Positions 17,795-27,837 of a DNA stretch of 64,000 nucleotides are shown here, in pieces; position 1 is the first letter of the stretch; every line of letters begins with the position of its first letter. Both the position numbers and the translations under genes were made by a program. The DNA is from Desulfomarina profundi (GTDB taxonomy: Bacteria > Desulfobacterota > Desulfobulbia > Desulfobulbales > Desulfocapsaceae). The notes beneath the pieces are model-generated. The model saw only the letters and a program-made list of their open reading frames with translations, searched no databases and was not told the origin of the DNA. The stretch spans positions 1,570,501 to 1,634,500 of the forward strand of contig NZ_AP024086.1 of the NCBI RefSeq assembly GCF_019703855.1. The letters are read 5' to 3'.

Positions 17795-19723
17795 CTATTT
17801 ATAGCTTCTCTGGCTTGGTGTTACAAATTCAAAGTCCAGCATTTCTTTGTGCAGTTTCGGAGGTTCGTCTGAAGAGACATGCTCCCATACGGCGACATGC
17901 ATGAAATTTTCATCGTCGCGTTTTGCTTCATTTTCTTCAGTTTGACTCTCCTCTCTAAGGTGGCATCCACAGGACTCCTCACGGGCCAGTGCATCACGAA
18001 TCATAATTTCCGCAAACTCCAGAAAATCCGCCACACGACCGGCTCTTTCAAGGGACTGGTTCAAAGCCTTTCCATCACCGGGCACATATACATAGTCCCA
18101 GAATTTCTGACGTATTTCAGGCAGCTCTTCAAGAGCTTTTTCCAAATCTTCCTTATTACGTGCCATACCGCAGTTATCCCACAGCAATCTGCCCAGCTCC
18201 TTGTGTATTTCATCGACAGTCAGTTTTCCGGCAGGACCGCCACTGCTGTTCTTCAACAGCATATCGATCCTGTCTTCCACTTCCCGTTTTGAATCCTTGA
18301 AAGGTGCTTCGGTTCCCGAAATCTTTTCCATGCTGGTAGTCCCGAGATAGTGGGCAACGGAGGTAGCAATAATAAAATAACCGTCTGCCAGCCCCTGCAT
18401 CAGCGCACTGGCTCCCAGCCGGTTTGCCCCATGATCAGAGAAATTACACTCACCGATGGCAAAAAGTCCAGGGATTGTGGTCATGAGATCGTAATCAACC
18501 CAGAGCCCGCCCATGGTATAGTGAACTGCAGGATAGATCATCATTGGTTCCACAAGTGGATTTGAATCGGTGATCTTCTCATACATCTGAAAGAGGTTAC
18601 CATATTTTTTGAGGATTGTTTCCTCCCCATCACGCCTTATCGCTTCAGCAAAATCCAGATAGACGGCAAGACCGGTATTACCTACACCTTTTCCTGCATC
18701 ACACTGTTCCTTGGCGTTTCTGGAGGCGACATCCCTCGGTACGAGATTTCCGAAACTGGGATATTTATTCTCGAGATAATAATCGCGATCTTCTTCAGGA
18801 ATCTCAGAAGGATGACGTTTATCACCAGGATTCTTCGGTACCCAGACACGACCATCATTTCTGAGGCTTTCACTCATAAGAGTCAGTTTTGACTGATAAT
18901 CCCCATGTACTGGAATACAGGTCGGGTGAATCTGGACAAAGGATGGGTTGGCAAACCCGGCACCTTTTTTATGGGCGCGCCAGGCAGCTGTTACATTAGA
19001 AGCCATGGCATTGGTTGAGAGGAAATAGGCATTACCATAACCACCGGTTGCAAGAATCACGACATCCGCCCAGAAGGTTTCAACTTCACCAGTCATGATA
19101 TTCCTGGTGGTGATACCTCTGGCCTGGCCGTCCACCAGAACAACATCCATCATCTCACGACGGGTAAACATTTCAACCTTGCCGGCATGTATTTGCCGAG
19201 AGAGGGCGCTGTAGGCTCCGAGCAAGAGCTGCTGTCCGGTCTGTCCCCTGGCATAAAATGTTCTTGAGACCTGTGCGCCACCGAAAGACCTGTTTGCAAG
19301 AGTACCGCCATACTCACGGGCAAAGGGAACACCCTGGGCTACACACTGGTCAATGATTTCGTTACTGACCTCCGCCAGGCGGTAAACATTTGCTTCCCTG
19401 GCACGAAAATCACCACCCTTGATTGTGTCATAAAAAAGACGATGAATGGAATCTCCATCATTCTGGTAATTTTTGGCGGCATTTATTCCACCCTGAGCCG
19501 CAATCGAATGGGCCCTTCTGGGGCTGTCCTGAATGCAGAAAGTTTGCACATTATACCCTTGTTCTGCAAGGGTAGCGGAAGCTGATGCTCCGGCCAGGCC
19601 GGTGCCGACAACGATGACTTTGTATTTTCTTCTGTTTGCGGGATTGACAAGTTTATTGGAGAACCTGTGATTGGACCATTTATCCGCAAGTGGGCCTGAA
19701 GGTACACGAGAATTAAGTTCCAT
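17795..19723 (-). CDS. sdhA: Succinate dehydrogenase/fumarate reductase flavoprotein subunit
   Basis: Catalytic subunit of 642 aa with covalently bound FAD. Visible features: [19 protein letters not shown] dinucleotide fold, [15 protein letters not shown] including the histidine that carries FAD in this family, [14 protein letters not shown], and [11 protein letters not shown] near the active site. Length and motifs fit the B-type (Bacteroides/Geobacter/epsilon) subclass with a di-heme cytochrome b, rather than the E. coli enzymes. It sits between sdhC and sdhB in one operon. In a sulfate-reducer-like cell it would oxidise succinate or reduce fumarate imported by the TRAP system; that link is inference. 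Confidence 0.95.
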   Translation of the reverse strand: MELNSRVPSGPLADKWSNHRFSNKLVNPANRRKYKVIVVGTGLAGASASATLAEQGYNVQTFCIQDSPRRAHSIAAQGGINAAKNYQNDGDSIHRLFYDTIKGGDFRAREANVYRLAEVSNEIIDQCVAQGVPFAREYGGTLANRSFGGAQVSRTFYARGQTGQQLLLGAYSALSRQIHAGKVEMFTRREMMDVVLVDGQARGITTRNIMTGEVETFWADVVILATGGYGNAYFLSTNAMASNVTAAWRAHKKGAGFANPSFVQIHPTCIPVHGDYQSKLTLMSESLRNDGRVWVPKNPGDKRHPSEIPEEDRDYYLENKYPSFGNLVPRDVASRNAKEQCDAGKGVGNTGLAVYLDFAEAIRRDGEETILKKYGNLFQMYEKITDSNPLVEPMMIYPAVHYTMGGLWVDYDLMTTIPGLFAIGECNFSDHGANRLGASALMQGLADGYFIIATSVAHYLGTTSMEKISGTEAPFKDSKREVEDRIDMLLKNSSGGPAGKLTVDEIHKELGRLLWDNCGMARNKEDLEKALEELPEIRQKFWDYVYVPGDGKALNQSLERAGRVADFLEFAEIMIRDALAREESCGCHLREESQTEENEAKRDDENFMHVAVWEHVSSDEPPKLHKEMLDFEFVTPSQRSYK

Positions 19724-19797
19724 ATCTAAAACCTTGGCTGTTTTTATTAATTGATAGAAGAATTTGGATTTATATTCTGAAAATCATTCTGCTTCTA

Positions 19798-20451
19798 TCA
19801 GAAAGAAGCGCCGAGACCGGTCATGAAATAAAGGGGGATTCCCGCAAACAGGACCAGGAAAAAGAGTGGAATAATCAGTGTCAGTTTTGAGATTGCGACA
19901 TTGTACCTGGGATGATTAATTCCAAAAGTCTGCAGCATACTCCAGAAACCATGACTTAAATGTATTGCAAGAGCAATAAACGATACGATATAAAAGAGAC
20001 CATAAAAAAAGTTGCCCAGGTATTCCTTGACCGTAGTTGATATGGGCACATCTTCCGGTCCAAATGTAAAACCAAAAATATGCACAAAAAGAAACAGCAG
20101 GATAAACAGACCGGTATACGGCATGGTTTCAGAAGCAAAGGAATTTTTTACTACTCGCGTCTGGACTTCATACCTGGAGCTGCTTACCTGTCTGTTCTGA
20201 TAAAAAAGAAAGATGCCTACACCAATGTGTGCGGCAAAAATGGCCAGGAAAAGCAGGCTGAACACAATGACAATCAAGGGATGACTGTGCAACTCGTCAG
20301 CATAACCCTGGAAGACACTGCGGCTCATGTAAATCGTTGCATTACCAGCTGCATGGGAACACAAAAAAAGGATAAGCAGCAACCCTGTAGTTGCCATTAC
20401 TAATTTCTTGCCGATTGAAGACGATAAAAACCTGACAAACCACATAAGCAC
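19798..20451 (-). CDS. sdhC: Succinate dehydrogenase/fumarate reductase cytochrome b subunit (di-heme)
   Basis: Membrane anchor of 217 aa with five hydrophobic helices, binding two b hemes and quinone. Candidate heme-ligand histidines occur in CSHAAGNA, LHSHPLIV, AAHIGVGI, FVHIFGF and LSHGFWSM. This single five-helix subunit replaces the SdhC/SdhD pair of other types and defines a B-type complex, in which electron transfer may be coupled to the membrane potential. It is the first gene of the operon; AAGGAG lies 7-8 bp before the ATG. Confidence 0.93.
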   Translation of the reverse strand: MLMWFVRFLSSSIGKKLVMATTGLLLILFLCSHAAGNATIYMSRSVFQGYADELHSHPLIVIVFSLLFLAIFAAHIGVGIFLFYQNRQVSSSRYEVQTRVVKNSFASETMPYTGLFILLFLFVHIFGFTFGPEDVPISTTVKEYLGNFFYGLFYIVSFIALAIHLSHGFWSMLQTFGINHPRYNVAISKLTLIIPLFFLVLFAGIPLYFMTGLGASF

Positions 20452-20789
20452 TCCTTGTTTTTATTTGAAGGGTTATGAGTATATACTGCGAAACTGTGTT
20501 CTGATATTAAATTAAAATAAAAAAAATGAAAGGAAAAACTTGTGATATTCGTATTCTTCCTGTTATCAAAAGAGTCATATGTGAGTAATTGATTATTTTT
20601 AATCCTTATATTACAATATATTATGTTTGAATATCATTTTTTCATCTTTGTTATAAATTATACTTGACTTTATTGGAATTCATTTTGATACATATCTTTT
20701 TTTTCTACCCCCAGTTTAATTCTGACGAAATGAACTTCATTCCATGTAACATTGTTATCATCTAATTTCTTCTGAGGAGAATGTAAGAA
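20452..20789. other. AT-rich divergent promoter region between sdhC and the DUF445 gene
   Basis: About 340 bp, very AT-rich, no gene. Ribosome sites are clear at both ends (AAGGAG for sdhC, GAGGAG for the DUF445 gene). Many TATA-like hexamers exist, so no promoter could be picked with confidence. Confidence 0.5.
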
Positions 20790-22403
20790 ATGGCTTCATT
20801 ACCACCTGAATTCCTCCCCTATATAAAATTCGCAACGCCTCCTGTTATTGGCGCAATAATTGGTTATGTAACAAACAGAGTTGCAATAAAAATGCTGTTC
20901 AGACCATTAAAAGCGTGGAAAGTAATGGGAATCCGGGTACCTATGACACCCGGCGTCATTCCGTCAAAACGATTTGAATTAGCACGAAACATGGGAGAGG
21001 TTGTTGGAGACCATCTTCTCACCGGTAAAGAAATCGGCGAAGGATTGCAGCAGGAGGTTTTCCAGGACAAACTCTTTCATCTCATTGACAACCGTATCCA
21101 GAGTGTTCTTGATAAGGATCTCGGATCACTTCCTTCGATTATTCCTTCAAACTTCAAAATCTATTTTGATCTTGGTTCCAGGGCAGGTCTTTTTAAAATC
21201 AAAACAGGAATTCAATCTTTTCTGGCGGGCGAAGAGTTCGCAGCACTTATTCAAAATAATTTTGATGAGGTCCTTGAAACTATTCTCAACAAAGAACTGG
21301 GTAGTCTTGTTTCCATTGATAGCCGGGAAGCAGGGTATCATCTGGTGGAGCTTAACCTGAAAAAAATGTTTTCCAGCCGTGATATGGAACAATGGCTGGA
21401 CGATTTTGTCCATCAAAAAGTATATACAATTCTGCAGAGAGAAAAATCCATTGCAGATATTCTGCCGGCTTCAGTACATGAACTCATCCTGACCCTTATT
21501 GAAAAACAGAGCCCGGCAATTCTGGTGAAACTGTCAACCCTCATTGCCGAACCGGAAGTCAGAGACAATATTATCAAGGGTGTATGTAATGGCGTAGATA
21601 AATTTATAGACTCCCTGGGATCCATGGCTGATATGGTTCGCGGATTTTTGAAAATGGAGATGGTAGAAGAAAAGGTGCGGGAATACCTGGTTGAAAAAAA
21701 TGATGACATTATCGCCTGGCTCCAATCGGAAAAAGTCCAGAGAAAGGTGGCAGAGGCTCTTGCGGAAAGAAGTTCTGATTTCATGGCAAAACCGATTGTA
21801 AGCTATATTAAAACAGAAGACCAGGCGGTCATCGACGACTTCTGTCGGGAACTGTCCCGTCAGATTCTTCTGCTTCTGAATGATCAGGACGTTGTTTCTG
21901 TTATCTCAGGAATGATACGATCAAATTTTGAAACCTTTATTGACTCCGGAAACATCGCGCTCAGGGAATTTATTGAGGAACTTTTCGGAAAACACCATCT
22001 AGACAGTGGCAGGAAATGGATGAAGGACGAGCTTCTTTTATTTTTCCGTTCAGAACGTGTATCCACAGCCGTTGACTCAATAATTGACAATCTTGCCGGA
22101 CAATTATTAAACAAAAAAATAGGAAAACTCTCCAGGATAATACCGGCAATTGTCAAAACAGCTATCTCAAAAACTCTGCAGAGGTTTGCATCATCAATGC
22201 TCGCAAGCGAGGTGCCCGGTCTTGTTCAAACATTGAATATCCGCAATATTGTTACGGAAAAAGTCAACTCCCTTGATTTGCTGAAACTGGAAGGACTGCT
22301 CCTGACCATCATGGAGGAACAGTTTAAATATATAAATCTTTTTGGAGCCCTGCTCGGATTTTTAATCGGCTGCCTGAATTTATTTTTTATCTATGGATTG
22401 TAG
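20790..22403 (+). CDS. DUF445 family membrane protein
   Basis: A 537-aa protein of the DUF445 (YheB-like) family. It opens with a hydrophobic helix and the family signature GAIIGYVTNRVAIKMLFRP, then MTPGVIPSKR and a long helical, charged middle part. It closes with a second hydrophobic helix (NLFGALLGFLIGCLNLFFIY). The layout suggests both ends lie in the membrane with a large extended domain between. The family's function is unknown, with links to cell envelope proposed. GAGGAG precedes the ATG. Divergent from sdhCAB, convergent with rlmN. Confidence 0.85.
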   Translation: MASLPPEFLPYIKFATPPVIGAIIGYVTNRVAIKMLFRPLKAWKVMGIRVPMTPGVIPSKRFELARNMGEVVGDHLLTGKEIGEGLQQEVFQDKLFHLIDNRIQSVLDKDLGSLPSIIPSNFKIYFDLGSRAGLFKIKTGIQSFLAGEEFAALIQNNFDEVLETILNKELGSLVSIDSREAGYHLVELNLKKMFSSRDMEQWLDDFVHQKVYTILQREKSIADILPASVHELILTLIEKQSPAILVKLSTLIAEPEVRDNIIKGVCNGVDKFIDSLGSMADMVRGFLKMEMVEEKVREYLVEKNDDIIAWLQSEKVQRKVAEALAERSSDFMAKPIVSYIKTEDQAVIDDFCRELSRQILLLLNDQDVVSVISGMIRSNFETFIDSGNIALREFIEELFGKHHLDSGRKWMKDELLLFFRSERVSTAVDSIIDNLAGQLLNKKIGKLSRIIPAIVKTAISKTLQRFASSMLASEVPGLVQTLNIRNIVTEKVNSLDLLKLEGLLLTIMEEQFKYINLFGALLGFLIGCLNLFFIYGL

Positions 22404-22429
22404 TTTTTACCTTGTTCAGCACCCTTTTT

Positions 22430-22471
22430 GTAACTGGTCCCAGGATTTGTAACTCTGTGTTCTCATCTACC
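22430..22471 (+). repeat. Dispersed repeat A, copy 2
   Basis: GTAACTGGTCCCAGGATTTG then TAACTCTGTGTTCTCATCTACC. It lies between the convergent DUF445 and rlmN genes and differs from copy 1 at about four positions. Confidence 0.8.
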
Positions 22472-22479
22472 TTAATCAC

Positions 22480-23637
22480 TTATTTCTTTTTTCCTGCCAG
22501 CTGACCGCAGGCAGCCGAGATATCGCTCCCCCTGCTATTGCGGATAAAAACGGAATAGTGTGCTTTGCGCAAGATATCCTGAAAGGCGTGAATTCGGTCC
22601 TCATCAGGACTTCTGTAGGGAAGATGAGGAGATTCATTGTATGGAAGAAGGTTGATTTTGCATGGAATTTTCCTCAGCATTCTTGCAAGTTCACGGGCCT
22701 CCCGATCGGAATCGTTAATGCCTTTCAACAGGATATACTCGAACATTATTCTCTTTCTTTTCGGCATGGGGAAATTCCTGCAGGCTCCGAGAAGAGTTTT
22801 GAGGGGATATGTCCGGTTGATCGGCATTAATTCATTCCTGGTTTTGTCATCCACTGCATGGAGTGATATTGCCAGGTTGACGGAGCTTTTCCGACCCAGT
22901 TCCCTAAGTTTCGGGGCAATACCGCACGTTGAAACAGTTATTCTCCGTTCCGCCAGATTCAACCCCCTCGGGTCGGTCATGATTTCAATGGAGGTCAGGA
23001 CATTGTCCAGGTTATTGAGTGGTTCACCCATACCCATAAAGACAACATTTGTGATGGCAACCGGACCAACCAGGTTTTTTTCCGGCTCATCCAAGAGAAA
23101 ATCTCTGACCCCGCAAACCTGGTTGACAATCTCAGAAGGGGTGAGATTCCTGGAAAATCCCATGGTACCGGTAAGACAGAAAGTGCATTTCATTGCACAT
23201 CCCACTTGAGAGGAAATGCAAAGGGTATTTCTTTCCGGTTCCGGAATAAGAACAGACTCGACAATATTTCCATCATCAAGCTGGAATCCGAACTTTACAC
23301 ATCCATCCGCGGCCCTTTCAATCAGAGGATCAGAGAATATGGAAAAAGAACATTTTTCCTGCAGCAGTTGACGAAAGCTTTTGGCCAGATCAGTCATCTG
23401 GGAAAATTCTGAGATCCCAGGACGATAAAGCCATCCCATGATCTGCTTTCCCCTGAATGGAGACTGGCCAAGACTCTCGACATATGACACAAGCTGATCC
23501 TGACTGAAATTTTTCAGATCAGTTTTGCTCTTTTTACCTGAAAATCCCGCCATAGAAGGTATTTCTGCTGCAGTCGAATTTTCATTGCTTTGTTGTTGCC
23601 GAACCACTTGGTCCGATTTTGCGGATTTATCAATCAT
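22480..23637 (-). CDS. rlmN: Dual-specificity 23S rRNA/tRNA adenine-C2 methyltransferase RlmN
   Basis: Radical SAM enzyme that methylates C2 of A2503 in 23S rRNA and A37 in some tRNAs. The 385-aa protein has a non-conserved N-tail of about 35 residues, then the RlmN accessory domain (FRGKQIMGWLY). The cluster motif is CAMKCTFC, followed by GMGEPLNN, ITVSTCGIAP and the C-terminal methyl-carrying cysteine region SAACGQL. Its start overlaps the stop of the upstream radical SAM gene (ATGA), so the two are coupled. Confidence 0.94.
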   Translation of the reverse strand: MIDKSAKSDQVVRQQQSNENSTAAEIPSMAGFSGKKSKTDLKNFSQDQLVSYVESLGQSPFRGKQIMGWLYRPGISEFSQMTDLAKSFRQLLQEKCSFSIFSDPLIERAADGCVKFGFQLDDGNIVESVLIPEPERNTLCISSQVGCAMKCTFCLTGTMGFSRNLTPSEIVNQVCGVRDFLLDEPEKNLVGPVAITNVVFMGMGEPLNNLDNVLTSIEIMTDPRGLNLAERRITVSTCGIAPKLRELGRKSSVNLAISLHAVDDKTRNELMPINRTYPLKTLLGACRNFPMPKRKRIMFEYILLKGINDSDREARELARMLRKIPCKINLLPYNESPHLPYRSPDEDRIHAFQDILRKAHYSVFIRNSRGSDISAACGQLAGKKK

Positions 23638-24536
23638 AAGGCTCGCATTCTTTCCGGTACTAGTTTTTGTCTACCATCGAGGGCATCTTCAATCATTGTA
23701 AGAAAAAGCACCCTGTCCCTTGGAAGACGCCCGGCCAGGGGGAGATAATTGGAAGCATGATTCGCATGAAATTGCGCACGTTTCAGTTTAAGCAGGCTAA
23801 TTAATGTATGAAGCTCCCTGAGCATGGCATCGCTGTCAGGCAGTTGAAAAATCTTCTTTCCCATTTCCTCCGCCAGCTCAGTCCCCTCAAGAACCATAAG
23901 TGTCAGAGCGGCAACCTGGCTGGGCTGAATTGTATTGAGGGCCCTGGCCGTCAATTCCGCATGTTGTTGAGACAATTCCACACCACCAAGTCCCAGGAGG
24001 ACTGTGACAGAGAGGAAGAGGTCAGCCTTCCTTACCATTCTTCCGGCCGTTACCATTGATTCAGCACTGCAACCTTTTCTTACCCTTTTCAGCACATCAT
24101 CACAGCCGCTTTCCAACCCCATATAAATTCTGTCAAGACCATTTTTTTTTAATTCAATCAAATTGTTGGTCTTTTTCCCGGCAATTGATCGACCGCTACC
24201 GTAAAGGGATATTTTCTGAACCCATGGCAGACGTGTTTTAACTGTACGTAAAAGTTCGAGCAGGTGTGACTGCCGGAGGGCAAGGACATCCCCGTCAGCA
24301 AGAAATACCCGCTTCTGCCTGCGGCAGTATTGTGCAGCAAAGTTGAGGGCCTTTTCAAATGCCGCAGCAGGTTTCAGGCAAAACTCGACATTTTTATATG
24401 CTCCGCAGAAAGTACATTTGTTATACGGACATCCGACCGTCACCTGAAGAATGATTGAGTTCGCCTCACTTGGCGGTCGGATGAGATTACCTGTATAATC
24501 CATGAAAGGCCGGTCAGGCTGGATTATCCAGTTCAA
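23634..24536 (-). CDS. Radical SAM protein of unknown function
   Basis: A 300-aa radical SAM protein. The cluster motif is CPYNKCTFC, spaced CX4CX2C rather than the usual CX3CX2C; related proteins with C-P-W/Y-N-x-C-T-F-C are known, so this is a subfamily trait. It is followed by FCGAYKNVEF and the barrel motifs GLESGCDDVLKRVRKG. No extra cluster-binding cysteines are evident at the C-terminus. It lies between serC and rlmN and overlaps both (23 bp with serC if the first ATG is used; an ATG at 24503 would avoid this). Substrate unknown; the fixed link to rlmN may hint at RNA or translation. Confidence 0.78.
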   Translation of the reverse strand: MNWIIQPDRPFMDYTGNLIRPPSEANSIILQVTVGCPYNKCTFCGAYKNVEFCLKPAAAFEKALNFAAQYCRRQKRVFLADGDVLALRQSHLLELLRTVKTRLPWVQKISLYGSGRSIAGKKTNNLIELKKNGLDRIYMGLESGCDDVLKRVRKGCSAESMVTAGRMVRKADLFLSVTVLLGLGGVELSQQHAELTARALNTIQPSQVAALTLMVLEGTELAEEMGKKIFQLPDSDAMLRELHTLISLLKLKRAQFHANHASNYLPLAGRLPRDRVLFLTMIEDALDGRQKLVPERMRAL

Positions 24537-25599
24537 ACTGTTTCATGAATTCAACCAGCTTGACAATACCGTCCCGGGGAAAAGCGTTATATATTGACGC
24601 TCTGCATCCACCAATAGATCTATGGCCCTTCAGCCCGTTCAGGCCAATCGTGGCCGCTTCGGCAATAAATTTTGCCTCAAGTTCCGCTGTCGGCAGGTTA
24701 AAAGAGATATTCATCAATGAACGGGATTCTTTTTCAGCATGGCCGATATAGTAATCAGTGCTGTCTATGACATCGTAAATAAGAGTTGCCTTTTCCCTGT
24801 TAATTTCCTCCATGGCTGCAACTCCACCCTGTTTTTTCAACCATTTCAGTACTTCACCCACTGCATAGATTGCAAAACAGGGTGGGGTGTTAAACATTGA
24901 TCCCTTATCAGCATGGGTTTTATATTTGAGCATGGTCGGAGTGTTTTGCGGTGTTCTCTCAAGCAGATCATCTCTGATAATGACAATAGTTACTCCAGCG
25001 GGTCCCAGATTTTTCTGGGCACCGGCAAAAATCAGACCAAACCTGGAAATATCAATTTTCCTTGAAAGAATATCAGACGACATATCACTGATCAGCATTT
25101 TTTCAGTTTCTGGAAATTCCGGAAACTGGGTACCATATATGGTATTATTGGATACAAAATAGAGATATTCTGAATCTTCCGCTACCGTGTACTCATCCTG
25201 TGTTGGAACTCTGTTAAAACTATTCTCCTCACTGGAGTAGGGGACGTCAATTTCACCAAAGAGTTTTGCCTCCTTGATCGCTTTTTTTGCCCATGTTCCG
25301 GTATTGAGGTAGGTTGCTTTTTTCCCGTTGCCAAGTAAATTCATAGGGATCATGAAAAATTGACTGGAGGCTCCTCCCTGGAGAAATAATACTTTATAGT
25401 TATCCGGTATTTCCATGAGTTCCCGAAGATTTTTTTCAGCTTCTTCAGCAACTGCCATAAATTCCCTGGATCTATGACTGATTTCGATAAGACCAATACC
25501 TGTTTCCTGAAAATTAACTACATCTTTACCAGCCTGAACAAGAACCTCATATGGAAGTGTTGCCGGACCGGGGCTGAAATTAAAAACTCTTTCCGTCAT
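24514..25599 (-). CDS. serC: Phosphoserine aminotransferase
   Basis: PLP enzyme of serine (and sometimes pyridoxine) synthesis, converting 3-phosphohydroxypyruvate to phosphoserine. 361 aa, the usual length. Features: NFSPGPATLPYEVL at the N-terminus, LFLQGGASSQF for phosphate/PLP contact, the Schiff-base lysine in FAGAQKNLGPAG, and the C-terminal GLKGHRSIGGCRASIYNA. It is followed by the radical SAM gene and rlmN on the same strand, probably one transcript. TGGAGGAATTATTCC lies before the ATG (ribosome site GGAGG). Confidence 0.95.
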   Translation of the reverse strand: MTERVFNFSPGPATLPYEVLVQAGKDVVNFQETGIGLIEISHRSREFMAVAEEAEKNLRELMEIPDNYKVLFLQGGASSQFFMIPMNLLGNGKKATYLNTGTWAKKAIKEAKLFGEIDVPYSSEENSFNRVPTQDEYTVAEDSEYLYFVSNNTIYGTQFPEFPETEKMLISDMSSDILSRKIDISRFGLIFAGAQKNLGPAGVTIVIIRDDLLERTPQNTPTMLKYKTHADKGSMFNTPPCFAIYAVGEVLKWLKKQGGVAAMEEINREKATLIYDVIDSTDYYIGHAEKESRSLMNISFNLPTAELEAKFIAEAATIGLNGLKGHRSIGGCRASIYNAFPRDGIVKLVEFMKQFELDNPA

Positions 25600-25690
25600 G
25601 GAATAATTCCTCCAGATTAAATTAAAGGGTACCTTGAAAAATATTCACTTTTATTTCATTTTACCTGAATCTGCGACTGCTTTGTGACAG

Positions 25691-26164
25691 TCAGGAAAAT
25701 TCAGAGTTACTGTTCTGTCTCAGGGCTTCATATAAGACAATTCCCGCTGTCATTGCAAGATTCAGACTGCGGATATTTCCATTGGACATGGGTAGCGTAT
25801 AGCATCTATCCCTGTAGAGTTTCAGAATGTCACTCGGCAATCCCTTGGTTTCTTTACCAAAAATAAGAAAATCTCCAGGTTTGAATTCAGCTTGAGTATA
25901 ACTTTCCCTGACCTTGGTTGTGAAAAAAAACAATTTATTTTCATCCTGCACCTTCAGAAAACTCTCTAGATTTTCCCAGTAGGTAATTGACACATATTTC
26001 CAGTAATCAAGACCTGCACGTTTTAACTGTTTATTATCGGTTGAAAATCCAAGGGGACGAATAAGATGAAGATGGCAGTCCGTGGCGCCGCACAATCTGG
26101 CAATGGAGCCCGTATTAGGCGGAATCTCCGGTTCGACAAGAACTATATTAAAAGCTGTTTTCAT
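25691..26164 (-). CDS. trmL: tRNA (cytidine/uridine-34-2'-O)-methyltransferase TrmL
   Basis: SPOUT-class methyltransferase that modifies the wobble base of tRNA-Leu. From ATG 26164 it is 157 aa, as for E. coli TrmL, starting MKTAFNIVLVEPEIPPNTG. Conserved blocks are present: GSIARLCGATDCHLHLI, LIFGKETKGLP and SLNLAMTAGIVLYEALRQ, which form the knot and SAM site. An in-frame ATG 18 codons upstream is unlikely. serC lies 91 bp downstream on the same strand. Confidence 0.93.
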   Translation of the reverse strand: MKTAFNIVLVEPEIPPNTGSIARLCGATDCHLHLIRPLGFSTDNKQLKRAGLDYWKYVSITYWENLESFLKVQDENKLFFFTTKVRESYTQAEFKPGDFLIFGKETKGLPSDILKLYRDRCYTLPMSNGNIRSLNLAMTAGIVLYEALRQNSNSEFS

Positions 26165-26425
26165 TTTTTTTTCGTAGCGATACAGAGGTCGGCAAAAGGG
26201 CCATTTATGGACAGGCACAACCTTATAAAGCGGGCATATATCCAGGTTGGTTGAATTTCAACCGCAATCAGGATTTTTTTAGAATTGTGTTTTGAGTATT
26301 TTTAGTAATTAATTGAAAATAGAATGAAAATATTTAACAGAAAATTTATTCAATTGCATTTTTTTATTGGCAGTATAAACTCCAAACCTGAAAAACGCAG
26401 GTAATTTAATACGAGCCGTTGAAAA

Positions 26426-26869
26426 GTGAATAAAAAAATAGATAAGTCCGTTCAACCGAGAGATAAACGTTTCGATGCTCTGCTTTTTTTTGCGTCTGTA
26501 CTTCTCCTCTCTGCCACTTTTGATTCATCGATTTTAACAAATGAAAATAATTACAATTTGCATGAACAACTTCGTATAACTAATAACAATTTAGTACTTA
26601 TATGCAATCCAAAAGAGCATTTCATCCAACCCGTAACTGCTCCGACTTTCCGCCCATTTTTCTGGAAAAAAATCCCCATCAACCAGGCAGACAGCCACCT
26701 TCTTATGACAATCAAAGGAATAGGACCGGGGCTGGCAGAAAAAATCATCGAGGCCCGGGAAAGAAGAGGATTCTTCCATACTATAAACGACCTTCAACAA
26801 ATCAAGGGGGTGGGGAAGAGACGGGCTGCATATTTTATGAATGTATTCGACTTCGGTGACCCACAATGA
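26426..26869 (+). CDS. ComEA-like helix-hairpin-helix protein
   Basis: A 147-aa protein with a GTG start. One N-terminal hydrophobic segment (about residues 19-33) suggests a membrane anchor or signal. The C-terminal 65 residues hold tandem helix-hairpin-helix motifs (INQADSHLLMTIKGIGPGLA and LQQIKGVGKRRAAYF), the DNA-binding module of competence protein ComEA. A role in DNA uptake or DNA binding at the membrane is plausible. The stop overlaps the miaA start (ATGA). No clear ribosome site, so the exact start is uncertain. Confidence 0.75.
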   Translation: MNKKIDKSVQPRDKRFDALLFFASVLLLSATFDSSILTNENNYNLHEQLRITNNNLVLICNPKEHFIQPVTAPTFRPFFWKKIPINQADSHLLMTIKGIGPGLAEKIIEARERRGFFHTINDLQQIKGVGKRRAAYFMNVFDFGDPQ

Positions 26870-27810
26870 ATCCTCCATCTGTGAATCTACCAGTTCTCGT
26901 TCTTGTGGGGCCCACCGCAATCGGAAAAACATCTTTATCCATTGAACTTGCACAAAAATTCAACTGTGAAATTGTCAGTGTAGATTCCATGCAGGTCTAC
27001 AAGTACATGGATATCGGCACGGCGAAAGCAACCAGGCAAGAGATGAAAGGCATTCCCCATCATCTCATTGATATTGTAACACCGGATATACCCTACGATG
27101 CCGCAAGATTTTCCATAGACGCGGCCTCTGCCATAACATCTATCCACTCGAAAGGAAAAACCCCCCTCCTGACAGGAGGAACCGGCCTTTACCTGAAAAC
27201 CCTTTTTTACGGTATTTTCGAGGAACCAACTAAAGATGAAATAATTCGATCCCGTCTCAAAAAACGACTGGAAGAGGAGGGCGCAGAATCACTACAAAGC
27301 GAGCTTCGTGCCTGTGACCCGGAAAGTGCAGCAAGAATCCATATAAACGACACCCACAGGTTACTCAGAGGCCTTGAGATATATCTTACCACCGGCAGAA
27401 CATGGTCATCATTTCTTAAAACTGATAACAGCCAAAATAAACACAAAAGATACACCAAAGTTCTACAGATTGGTCTCCAAACTGAAAGGGAAACGCTTTA
27501 TAACAGAATCAACATGCGAACCCAAAAAATGCTGGCTGAAGATTTCGAGGGCGAGGTTCGGTCACTCTTAAACAGAGGATACTCAGGAAATTTAAAGTCC
27601 ATGGGTTCAATTGGATACCGCCATATGGTAGCTTACCTATCCGGTGAAACAACATACCAGGAGATGCAGGAAACCCTGGCTAGAGACACCAGACGGTACG
27701 CCAAGAGACAGATAACCTGGTTTAAGAAAACAGAAGAACTCAACTGGATTGATATAAACGACAAAAAGCGGGCGGTGAAATTAATAACCTCATGGCTCGA
27801 ACAACTCTAG
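26866..27810 (+). CDS. miaA: tRNA dimethylallyltransferase MiaA
   Basis: Adds the dimethylallyl group to A37 of tRNAs reading UNN codons; MiaB, encoded 4.3 kb downstream, then methylthiolates it. 314 aa with the P-loop GPTAIGKTSLSIELA, DSMQVYKYMDIGTAK, PHHLIDIV, GGTGLYLK and the C-terminal GSIGYRHMVAYL and TRRYAKRQITWF motifs, all standard. It overlaps the comEA-like gene and precedes recJ in what looks like one operon. Confidence 0.95.
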   Translation: MNPPSVNLPVLVLVGPTAIGKTSLSIELAQKFNCEIVSVDSMQVYKYMDIGTAKATRQEMKGIPHHLIDIVTPDIPYDAARFSIDAASAITSIHSKGKTPLLTGGTGLYLKTLFYGIFEEPTKDEIIRSRLKKRLEEEGAESLQSELRACDPESAARIHINDTHRLLRGLEIYLTTGRTWSSFLKTDNSQNKHKRYTKVLQIGLQTERETLYNRINMRTQKMLAEDFEGEVRSLLNRGYSGNLKSMGSIGYRHMVAYLSGETTYQEMQETLARDTRRYAKRQITWFKKTEELNWIDINDKKRAVKLITSWLEQL

Positions 27811-27837
27811 TTATTTAACTTATCACCTTGTTATATC

